A stretch of DNA of 64,000 bases. It comes from an uncultured Actinomycetes bacterium (GTDB lineage: Bacteria > Actinomycetota > Acidimicrobiia > Acidimicrobiales > RAAP-2). Below are positions 8,050 through 16,800 of this stretch, in pieces. A model generated the notes under the pieces. That model searched no databases and was not told the DNA's origin. It saw nothing but the letters and a program-made list of their open reading frames with translations. The stretch's first letter is position 1, and each line of letters begins with the position of its first letter. The stretch spans positions 62,001-126,000 of the forward strand of contig CAIKAC010000002.1 of NCBI GenBank assembly GCA_903825305.1. Reading direction: 5' to 3'. Position numbers and translations under genes: made by a program.

Positions 8050-8726
8050 ATGAGTGAATCACTGGCCAATAACCACATCGTTGTCATTGGAGCATCGGGG
8101 GTCTTGGGCGCAGAGTGTGTTCGTCAACTTCGAACACGAGGCGCCAAGGTGAGCTTGTTGGCTCGGAATCTCGAAGGCCTTGATCCTGAGTTCGATGGCT
8201 TGGAACGCGCACACGTTGATATTGGTGATCGCGACGATCTGGCCCGAGCGCTTGGCGAAGTACGTGCTGAAGGGATCGATGGAATCGGAACGCTGCTGGG
8301 GTAGTGGCCTTTGGTGGGATTCATGAAGTACCCGGTGCTGTTGTTGATGAAATGTTCAAGGTAAATGCCCGCGGCACCATCAATGTTGTGGCCTGCGGGG
8401 CTGCTGTGGTGAGAGAGGGGGGCTTCATCGCCTCGTTCTCTGGCGTAGCGGCAGAGATGACGGTGATGAACATGAGCGCCTACTGTGCATCGAAGAGCGC
8501 GGCTCACGTCGCCATGGCGGTCGGCGCTCGTGAGCTGCGACCTAAGAAAATCACGGTGCTCGATATTCGCGCACCACACACCGAGACCGGTCTAACGGGA
8601 CGGGCCCTGTGGGGTCATGCTCCCAAAATGCCCGAGGGACTGTCGCCCAACAAGGTGGTTGCGCGCGTAATGCAAGCCCTAGAGAGCGCAGAGCGAGATC
8701 TTCCATCGAGTGCATTTTCTGATTAG
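8050..8726 (+). pseudogene. Short-chain dehydrogenase, interrupted by a one-base frameshift
   Basis: An SDR gene read in two frames. The first part (8050-8304) has the Rossmann start VVIGASGVLGAE and the second strand, then runs into TAG at 8302. The second part (frame of 8304-8726) continues the fold, with catalytic YCASKSAAHVAMA. Just before its first GTG the second frame encodes Asn-Ala-Ala-Gly (8289-8300), the SDR structural motif expected directly after the 'DGI' reached in the first frame. Adding one base near 8287 restores a continuous product of about 225 aa. So either the gene is inactivated by a 1-nt deletion or the assembly has an error here. Start at 8050 has a leaderless-type promoter. 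It lies 60 nt past the coupled operon and is probably transcribed separately. Confidence 0.8.
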
Positions 8727-8954
8727 GCCTTTAAGCCATGAAGCGTTGAGGTCAGTGGGATCAATGCGTTCCCGATGGACGCGGACGCTGCGTTTTCTGG
8801 CGAGCGATCTCGGAGATTTTGGTGGCGAGCACGGTGGTTGTTGGTTTCTAGATGCGGGTGTCAGGTGATGGGGGAGTACCTCTGCGTCCCCGACAGCAGT
8901 AACGGCTTGACGATGCAGATTTCGTCTCTCGATGGAGCAGTCCCCGATGCCTGA
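8727..8954. other. Intergenic stretch without recognised gene
   Basis: About 230 nt between the broken dehydrogenase gene and the convergent propeller gene. I see no credible ORF, RNA gene or repeat here apart from the hairpin that follows at 8955. Confidence 0.5.
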
Positions 8955-8988
8955 GTGAACTCCCGCGCGCCAGCACGCGGGAGTTCAC
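8955..8988 (-). terminator. Perfect 13-bp hairpin after the 1290-aa protein gene
   Basis: GTGAACTCCCGCG (8955-8967) and CGCGGGAGTTCAC (8976-8988) are exact reverse complements with an 8-nt loop. It begins 3 nt after the stop codon of the minus-strand gene ending at 8992. There is no T-tract on either side, so it may terminate or stabilise the mRNA by a mechanism not needing a U-run. Confidence 0.6.
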
Positions 8989-8991
8989 AGA

Positions 8992-11900
8992 TCAGTGGGT
9001 GGTCTTGTGCGTCACCCGGTGATGTTTCTTGGGCACCGTGACGCTGACGGATTTTGCATTGCCGGTGACGGGCAAGGAAGTATTCGTCGCTGCCATGGAG
9101 GCAGTAACTGAGCAACGTCCAGCATCGATGAACCTGACTGTGAGTCCCGAAACCGAGCACACCATGGGCGTGCTGGTGGAGAGCGAAATGTGACCAGGCG
9201 ATGCGGGGCTTACCAGTGCACTGAAGTGTCCTCCAACAGTTCCGTGAACCGGGGCATTCGTGATGACCGGCTTTGCTGGTGACGTCTTCACCATCACCAC
9301 CTGAGGGCTGCCATTTTGCGCAAGATAGCGAGCACTTTGGGCTACATGACCGACAATGACACAACGGCCGACGCTGAGGAATTTAACGTTGTGGCCTTGG
9401 ATCTTGCATACCTTGGGTGTTGTGGTGGTGATCGTTGACGTGCCATCAGAGTCAGTTGCAACTGCGAGCGATCGGGTCGTTCCCATCGCAACGCTGGAGG
9501 CCAAACCAGTAACACTTACCGACGATGGCGTGCGGCGCGAGACGCTAAAAGACTGGCGCGAACCGGAACGAGCCAAGTAGTTAGTCGACTGGGCAACCGA
9601 AGCCGTCACCGTGCAGGTGCCAACGGCGAGATAGGTGATCGTGAGTCCACTCACCCCACAGATAGTGGGGGTGTTGCTGAGGATGGTCTTGGTTCCATCG
9701 CCCGTGGTGCTCACCGTCGCCGTGAAGGATGCACCCACATAGGCGGTACTTGGCAGATTTGAGATCTGTGGTGAACTTGCGGTGCCGAGATACACGGGGA
9801 AACTTTGCGTCGAGCCAGTGGCGTCAAAATACGTTGTTCCGAATCCAACTTGAGCCGTGAGCGAACACGTTCCTGACCCCACAAAGCTGACGCTCAAGCC
9901 GCTGGTCGTGCACACACTTTGGGTGCTCGACGAAACACTCTTGACGCCATCGCCATTGGTGGAGACCGTAGCGGTGTAGGTAGCGCCATCAGTCTCAAGT
10001 GACGGAAGGTTGGTAATGGTGGGCGTCGTGGGGTTGGGCAGCGGTGACCATTGTGCTGTGAACGTCACTGGCGATGAACCCATGGTGTAGTTGTCGCCGC
10101 CATGGTAGGTCGTGGTGCCATCTGACCATCCGGTAAAGGTATAGCCAGGGTTCGAAAGCCCACTGCCACTCGCTACTTGGAATTGAGCATTGGTTGCCTC
10201 ATCGACTTGGGTGGGCATGGTGCCAGAGTTGGCGCTGTCGGTGTAGGTCACTGAGAACAGTGGCGCATAGACGACATGAATGGTGAGCTGTTGGACAATG
10301 GGTCGCTGCACGTTATTTTCAGCGATGATGCTTACGGTGTAGTCCCCAACGGGCACCGATTGGTCCACTTGACCACTCAGGGTCATATGCCCCCCCGAGG
10401 TTTGATACAGGTTCAGTCCTGTCGGTAGGTAACCGGAATAAGTCATCGTCGGAGCTGGTGTTCCGGTTGCGGTGATGGCAAACGATGCGGAAGCCGTCTG
10501 TGACATGGTGGTGCTTGCTACCGACGTAATTGCAGGCACCGAACCGGCAACTTGCGTCCACTGCTGAGCCTGGATGCACCCACTGTCAGAAGCCCAGATG
10601 GTGCCCGACGAATCAGCTGCCAGCCAGCGGCTCCAATAGCCTGTGTACATCGGGGGCTGGGTGTACCACGTGCCGTTGACCAACTCAGATTCGCTGAGCC
10701 AGTCACCATTGGTGCCAATCCAGACCGCACCATTGGCGGTGACCACCATGGTGGAAGGGTCAACATTGGCTGCCGCCAAGTCCAGGCTGGTTGGAGCATG
10801 CGCGGTCCATGTCCCGTTGCTTTGCGTAACTTGCTGGAGTTGACCCGCGTTTGCTTCGTGCGACCAGCCTTGTTCTGACGAGTAAGTAACCAAGATGGAA
10901 CCATCCGTGTAGAGCGCCATCACCATGTCCAAACCCGATGCCGCCATCTGGATGGGAGTTTGCGCGCTGTAGGAACCAGAGGAATAGGCGAACTCTTGAA
11001 GGGAGCCAGGTCCACTCAGACCTACCCAAACATCACCACTGCGGTCAACGAGAACACCTGTGGGATCAGACCCGCTTGGGACCGACAACACCTGGCCAGC
11101 GGTAATCGTGCCATTAACCAGTGAGTAGTAGGTGATCGTATTGGCCGTAGCGTCAGCGAGCCATACTCCCGTCGTTGCGGCTGCAGTAATGGTGGTCGTA
11201 TTGGTCCCTACGGGCAATGGGGACGAAAGCGTCCAGGTGCCCGCATTGTCTATTTCGGCTTGAATGGTTTGGTCATTTTTGTTGAGAAACCAAAGATTGC
11301 CGTCAGCCGAACCCGTGAGATCGGTGGGGTTATTGCCTACGGTCACCTGCTGGGTCCGAGGCGTGCTCGGCGTGGAGGGTGATAGTTGCTGAATAAAGCT
11401 GGTGGTACTCGCTGCCCACAGTGATCCGTCACTGGTCATCGCGATCGCATTGGTGCCGCAGAAATTTTGACCACCCAAGGTGATCCCTGACACCGGGGTG
11501 GGAAGTGCTGTCGTACCGCCGGTAATGGTGAGGGTGATGGCTTGCGTGGTCACCACACCGCCATTGGAGGCATTGATATGCAACTGGTAGGTGCCAGCGG
11601 AATCGACGGAGGGGCTACCGGAAATGGTTGCCGTTCCATCGTTGTTGTCCGTGAAGCTAAGGCCGTAAGGAAGGGGGTCAGCCACCGACAGGGTGGGCGT
11701 TGGAAAGCCACCGGTCGTCGTTACCGTGAAGGAGCCTTGCTGGCCGGCACTAAAAGATGCGGTATTCGCACTCGTGAATGACGATGACACGATGGGTTTT
11801 TGAACAATTTCCTGAACGGTGCCGTCGCCTCGGTTGACGACCCACACGTTGCCATCAGCACCAGTGGTGATGGCCCAAGGATCTGAACCAACGTGAATAG

Positions 11901-12864
11901 GCGTTTGCGGGGTTACCGTGCCATTGACTGATGAAAATTGCTGGACAATGTTCTCATGGCCAGCACCATCGGCCATCCAAATGCTTCCGTCTCCAGCTGT
12001 GGTAATTGCTTCGCCGTAGTGTCCATTGGAATCAATTCGAGGCTGAATGTTCCACGTACCGTTGGAGTAGGTGGCTTGTTGAATACCGTTTTGGCTTGTG
12101 GTCCAGATGGAACCGTCAGTGCCTTGCGTCATCCAAATCGAGTAGTGAGCCCAACTGCTGGGGTTAAAGCCAGTGCCATTGGAAAGTGCGGTCCACGTGC
12201 CATTTACCTTGGTGATCTGGATGAGCACAATGTCAAAGAAGGACACCCAAATATTTCCATCTGAAGTGGCGTAAATCTGATGAGGGCTTCCGCCCGAGAA
12301 CGTCACTGATGCTCCCGCAGTCCACGTCCCGTTCACCAAGGTGAATTCTTCTGCCTCATCATTGTTCAAGAGCACCCACAAACCACCGTCCGTGCCTACC
12401 GTCAAACTGACCGCTGCGGTGGTTGAGGCCAAGGTGGTGGCAACTGATCCGTTGAGGATTTCTTGGACACCTGCATCGGTGGCGACCCACACGCCACCAT
12501 CAGATGTCGCCGCCAATGCGCGAGGGTTATTGCCAACGCTGATCGGCGATTGGGCCATCCATGTATTGCTGACATCAGTGAGTTCTTGAACCGTGTTGGA
12601 ACCTGAGTTGGCAACCCACATATTTCCCGAGGTGTCAGGAATCATGGCGACGGGTTGGCTGCCCACGGCAATCGCCGGAAGTGGACCCCATGCCAACTGC
12701 GTTGAGCCCCCCGAACTCGCTGCTGCCGGTAGCACACTAAGGCCGAAGAGCCCGATTGCGAAAGTTACGGTTGCTGTCAGCGCACGTGCGCTGAATCGAT
12801 TCAGGCGACGAGTGAAACTCGGGCCGTTAGCCGAGTGTGCGGGCACCGTTGAGGGTGTCATCAT
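8992..12864 (-). CDS. Secreted double beta-propeller / Ig-like repeat protein (1290 aa)
   Basis: A large exported protein. Residues 1-50 are a long signal peptide (RRLNRFSAR, a hydrophobic run, then AAA-S). Residues about 55-350 are a virginiamycin-B-lyase-like/NHL beta-propeller, with repeated 'G.VWVANSGSNTVQE' type blades. A putative Ig (He_PIG) domain follows at about 355-450 (PLPYGLSFTDNNDGTATISG). A second propeller is at about 455-770, then another He_PIG domain. Next comes one InlB/Flg_new-type repeat (TFTGWSDGTTTY ... FTAQW), then four degenerate repeats of 80-85 aa, each with a cysteine pair (VC..SGL....GTCS). It ends in a cationic His-rich tail (VPKKHHRVTHKTTH) with no LPxTG or TM anchor. 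AAGGAG is 6 nt upstream of the ATG. Probably cell-surface or released; binding or lyase function is not established. It is divergent from a TetR-type regulator. Confidence 0.85.
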   Translation of the reverse strand: MMTPSTVPAHSANGPSFTRRLNRFSARALTATVTFAIGLFGLSVLPAAASSGGSTQLAWGPLPAIAVGSQPVAMIPDTSGNMWVANSGSNTVQELTDVSNTWMAQSPISVGNNPRALAATSDGGVWVATDAGVQEILNGSVATTLASTTAAVSLTVGTDGGLWVLLNNDEAEEFTLVNGTWTAGASVTFSGGSPHQIYATSDGNIWVSFFDIVLIQITKVNGTWTALSNGTGFNPSSWAHYSIWMTQGTDGSIWTTSQNGIQQATYSNGTWNIQPRIDSNGHYGEAITTAGDGSIWMADGAGHENIVQQFSSVNGTVTPQTPIHVGSDPWAITTGADGNVWVVNRGDGTVQEIVQKPIVSSSFTSANTASFSAGQQGSFTVTTTGGFPTPTLSVADPLPYGLSFTDNNDGTATISGSPSVDSAGTYQLHINASNGGVVTTQAITLTITGGTTALPTPVSGITLGGQNFCGTNAIAMTSDGSLWAASTTSFIQQLSPSTPSTPRTQQVTVGNNPTDLTGSADGNLWFLNKNDQTIQAEIDNAGTWTLSSPLPVGTNTTTITAAATTGVWLADATANTITYYSLVNGTITAGQVLSVPSGSDPTGVLVDRSGDVWVGLSGPGSLQEFAYSSGSYSAQTPIQMAASGLDMVMALYTDGSILVTYSSEQGWSHEANAGQLQQVTQSNGTWTAHAPTSLDLAAANVDPSTMVVTANGAVWIGTNGDWLSESELVNGTWYTQPPMYTGYWSRWLAADSSGTIWASDSGCIQAQQWTQVAGSVPAITSVASTTMSQTASASFAITATGTPAPTMTYSGYLPTGLNLYQTSGGHMTLSGQVDQSVPVGDYTVSIIAENNVQRPIVQQLTIHVVYAPLFSVTYTDSANSGTMPTQVDEATNAQFQVASGSGLSNPGYTFTGWSDGTTTYHGGDNYTMGSSPVTFTAQWSPLPNPTTPTITNLPSLETDGATYTATVSTNGDGVKSVSSSTQSVCTTSGLSVSFVGSGTCSLTAQVGFGTTYFDATGSTQSFPVYLGTASSPQISNLPSTAYVGASFTATVSTTGDGTKTILSNTPTICGVSGLTITYLAVGTCTVTASVAQSTNYLARSGSRQSFSVSRRTPSSVSVTGLASSVAMGTTRSLAVATDSDGTSTITTTTPKVCKIQGHNVKFLSVGRCVIVGHVAQSARYLAQNGSPQVVMVKTSPAKPVITNAPVHGTVGGHFSALVSPASPGHISLSTSTPMVCSVSGLTVRFIDAGRCSVTASMAATNTSLPVTGNAKSVSVTVPKKHHRVTHKTTH

Positions 12865-12890
12865 GGAATTCTCCTTGTGGGATGCTAGAA

Positions 12891-12948
12891 AGCAAATACT
12901 TTGCTACCTAAGGTTGCAATGGTAGCGGTAGGGCTCTTTGGTAGCAAA
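12891..12948. promoter_or_regulatory. Nested palindromes between the propeller gene and the tetR-like gene (candidate operator)
   Basis: Three inverted repeats are interleaved: AGCAAA-TAC-TTTGCT (12891-12905), GCTACC (12903-12908) with GGTAGC (12921-12926), and TTTGCTACC (12900-12908) with GGTAGCAAA (12940-12948). They occupy the 147-nt divergent intergenic region upstream of both starts. Control by the adjacent TetR-family protein is inferred. Confidence 0.5.
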
Positions 12949-13011
12949 CATTTGGATTCTGAACTGCAACAGTGGGTTGGCTAAGTATGGATATGGAAAG
13001 GGGGTCAATGC

Positions 13012-13668
13012 ATGAGTGAGGATGTGAAAACTCCTCAGCGTCGATCGCGCGTTTCTTCTGAGGATGCTCGGGCACACCTTATTAATGCGGTACTCGAGAT
13101 TGTTCGAACGGGACCGTTCGATTCGCTTACGAGCCGCGCCATTGCCAGCAAAGCAAATTTGGTTCCCCAGGCAATCTTTCGCAACTTCGCCACCCTCGAC
13201 GATCTCTATATTGAGGCTGCTCGAGAGTTGATTCATCGGGGTGTCAAAGAGTGGTCTCCCGAGATGCTGGAAACCGGGGCGCCCGTTCTCAATGAGTATC
13301 TCGTTGATTTCACTCGCTTCACCACCTGGATGAGCCTTGCCAAGGGGATTACCTCTGTTGTCGGCGAAGCAGAACACGCGGTGATGCGCCAAGCCGCAGC
13401 CGGCCTATTTTCCTTTGATTCCACCTTGCCCGAGCAAACTAAAGAGGCGTTTCTCGCCCTCAACGTCTTCTTTGGGACTGGTTTCATGTTGCTCGGGCCA
13501 GAGTCACTCGGGAGCGCGAACCCTGATCCCTTCTCCGTATTCGAGCTCATGCGCTACCTCCACATGCATTTGGTCGAAGCAACTGAGTGGCTTGGCTGGA
13601 GTACTCGTGATGTAGGCAAGTCGGACACAACTTCGCCCGGCTCCCCTGAAGCCAGCCCCTCAAGCTGA
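13012..13668 (+). CDS. TetR-family transcriptional regulator
   Basis: A 218-aa regulator. The N-terminal DNA-binding domain spans about residues 18-65: helix 1 'ARAHLINAVLEIVRTGPFDSL', then the helix-turn-helix 'TSRAIASKANLVPQAIFRNFATLDDLY' pattern typical of TetR (usually 'T.R.IA..AGVS...LY.HF..K..L'). The C-terminal ligand domain is not recognisable beyond the fold. AAAGGGGG (12997-13004) is a good ribosome site before the ATG. It stands divergent from the large secreted propeller gene, with palindromes between them, so autoregulation and control of that gene are likely. The final about 15 residues are Ser/Pro/Thr-rich and probably disordered. Confidence 0.85.
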   Translation: MSEDVKTPQRRSRVSSEDARAHLINAVLEIVRTGPFDSLTSRAIASKANLVPQAIFRNFATLDDLYIEAARELIHRGVKEWSPEMLETGAPVLNEYLVDFTRFTTWMSLAKGITSVVGEAEHAVMRQAAAGLFSFDSTLPEQTKEAFLALNVFFGTGFMLLGPESLGSANPDPFSVFELMRYLHMHLVEATEWLGWSTRDVGKSDTTSPGSPEASPSS

Positions 13669-13857
13669 AAGACCTACACATCGGCTCACAGCATGCTGAC
13701 TTTGCCCAACTGGGGTGAGTCACCGAGAAGCGTCGCAGACTTTCTGGGGCTTTCCTCCAGTGGGGAGTATGGTCGTCATGGTGGAAATGGGTTGCCAGCG
13801 GGAGGTGTGCGCGTGCTAGTGAGCCAATACCCTGGGCGAGCGCGGGCACTGAGATAG

Positions 13858-16800
13858 ATGCGAACTGTGCGCGCGGCCCTCGCCACCTTGGTGGTCTTGT
13901 CATCGATGCTCATTGGCACGACCGAGGCCATGGCATCGAATGTGGCACCGGTATCGATCTCATTCTTGAGTGCGACGGGTCAAAATCTTTCCACGCTGCG
14001 TCTTCACGCCCAAAGTCCTGATTTGGTCATTGTGAAGGTGACGAACAACTCGTCGAATCCATCGAGCTCGCAAGTTGATCCGACCCTGTCTTTTTCTGAT
14101 TCTCCTGGGATCACGGTTTCCGCGGTGGAGCTTTCTGGCGCGACGATCTCTAAATCAGCCCGAAGCATGTGGCCTTGCTCTAAAGGATCCACCGTGGTCT
14201 GCCAACTTCGCACTCCATCTGGCGGGCCCTATGTCATCCAACCCAATACCAGCGTGTTGGCAGCCGTCATTTTTTCCAGTGGTGCCATCACGCCTGGAAC
14301 ACCTGGTCTGAGCGTTTCTGCTGCGGGTGCCTTGTCAGGTGTTGGCTCAGGCAACGTTCGTGAAACCGTCGTCATGGGCCAACCTACGGATCCCGTAGGA
14401 GCGTCGGGATTGCGTCTGTTGGTTGCGGGCGATTCCATCGTCACTGCTGGCCAATCGGCCAGCCTTACCTACACGCTTGATGATGGTGGTCGCTCTGCTA
14501 TTCGACCAGCGCGTCGTGGAGCCGCATCGGTCACCTTGAGCAAATTGTTGCCCGGGTCGATTATTCGCTGGAGGGCAACGGGAACTGATTGGAAGTGCAC
14601 AGGTAAGCAGAACGCATCACCAACGTGTACTACGTCGTCAACCGTGGCCACGGGGAGCCATAGCGCTCCGCTGCAGTTGAGTTACGTAGAAGCTCCCGGA
14701 TTGGCCTCGACCCAGCAACACCCCATCGCGCCGAAATATCTCCTTTGGCAAGTTGGCGTGCTCACCCACATGGCCACGTCGCGCACCATTGTTGGAAAGG
14801 TGCGCGAAAGTGTTGCGCTCAAGCCACGCGTGGCTGATCAGTTGGAGATTGCGGCTCGGGTAACGGGATCGAGTCTGCTGACGCCTGGCGCATCAACGAC
14901 CATGGAAGTAGACCACCGGGCTCTGGCGGGCACCGTCGGGGCTGTGAAAGACCGCATCACCTTGCCGTCTGGTGTCTCGGTGGCGCGAGCCGTTTCGAGT
15001 AACGGCTGGCGCTGCCCGGCAGGCGCCAAGGTAATCACCTGTACCCACGCAGCGAGTCTGCGAACCAGCGTGTCGGGAAACCGCTATTCGCTTACCCTCA
15101 GCTCAAAATCCAGCGTCCAAGACGGCGTAGCCAAGGTCTCTGTACTTTCTCAAGATGCGGTGGATGGGGCACGGTCCAGCTCGAGCGTGCCTCTGTTTTT
15201 CCTGAGTTTCGGCGGCCCGCGGCTCGTGGTGAATCGCTACCCATCGACCACGAACTACGCAGCTATTTCCAATGGCTCACTGCTCGGCCTCACCTCGGGT
15301 GTAGCCCAAAGCGTGGTGTATCGCGTCACCAATGCGGGGGATAAGCCCATCGCCGCAAAGTCGGTACTGCACGTTTCCCTTGGCCTCACCCAAGCCGGCC
15401 AGACCCTCAACGCGTCGTTGGCGAGCGCCCACGAAGCCGGGCTGCGCTTGAGTGTTGTTCATCAACAAGCTCGATGCACCGCCGGAGCTTTGGGCAGTTG
15501 GTCTTGTGCCATTACCTTGTCCAAGGGATTAGCGGCTGGTGCGCTCTCTGCCCCTTTCGTATTTTCGGTCTCGGTAGGTACACCCTTGGCATCGGCGTTG
15601 CTGTTGAATCTGAGTCCCACGGTGCAAGCCCAAATCCAAGCCGGCCAACTCTTCGCCGCTACCGCATCTTTGTCGGGTGATTCAACGCACCCGCCGAGTG
15701 TGAGCCAACACTTGGATGTATCGGCTCATTCCGCATCGGATCTTGAGCCGCTGCTGAGCACATCTGCCCAGCTGGTAGCGGGCGGTTCGAGTGTGACAGC
15801 CACGGCGCGCATTGAGAACTTTGGGAGTGCTACCCAAGGTGCGAGTTCGGTGACCTACTCCATCCCACCTTCTCTGCAGGCGAGCGTGGCTCCCAATTCC
15901 TCTTGTACGTTGATGGCGCACATGCTTGGTGGCCAAATGGTCACCTGTAGTGTCTCCTCGATTCCGGCCGCCACACCCGGTCAAGCGGGAACGAGGCCGA
16001 CGCCTGCCATCTCAGGGCCAATGACCTTTACTCTGAGCGACCTCAGCGCGGTTGGCCAAGTTGTCATTCCGGTATCGGTCGCAGATGCCAGCACGACGCA
16101 TCCGATCACCACGGCCGTGACCTTGGCGGCATCATCGGCGCCGCTAGTTGCGTTGCATGCGCCGAGCGATCTTGCGGTCACGCAATCGGGAACACCTGGT
16201 GCACTCGAGCTTTCATTCCGAACCCCGAGCAATGCTGCTCCTAATCAGCTCTACCTTGCCACCTTGTGTACCAATCAGGCCATGACACAGTCGTGCGTCA
16301 CTCGCGACGTCACGGTGACCAAGACGGTGACGGGGTTGCTGCCGGCGACTACGTATTGGGTGACAGTCACCGCACTTGCTTCGCCAGGCTACGTTGCTGC
16401 CACGTCGAGCATTGTTTCGGCCGCCGTATCATCCGCGCCCATCCCCGTGGCACGCAGACATGATTCGTCAAACTCTAAGTACTTGAGCATTCCGCCAGCC
16501 TTGGGAAGCAATTTCTGTGACTTGGTGTCGCAACTCACCGCTTTGGCGCCACCCACCACGCTTGCTGCACCCCTTGGCGGTGGTATTTCGGTGAGCTTGA
16601 GTGGGGTCACCTTGTCGAACAATTCTTGCAGCGCTAGTGGGACCACGATCAGCTTCACCGGTGGCAGTTTGGACCTCAACGGGACGTACTCACTCTCTTT
16701 GGGAGCCGGCACCGTTACCTCGTCGGGATTCAGTATTAGTCAAGCAACCTTGACGACGCCAGCAGCATGGTCGGGTGGACCCACCGTATTGACCGGTTCC

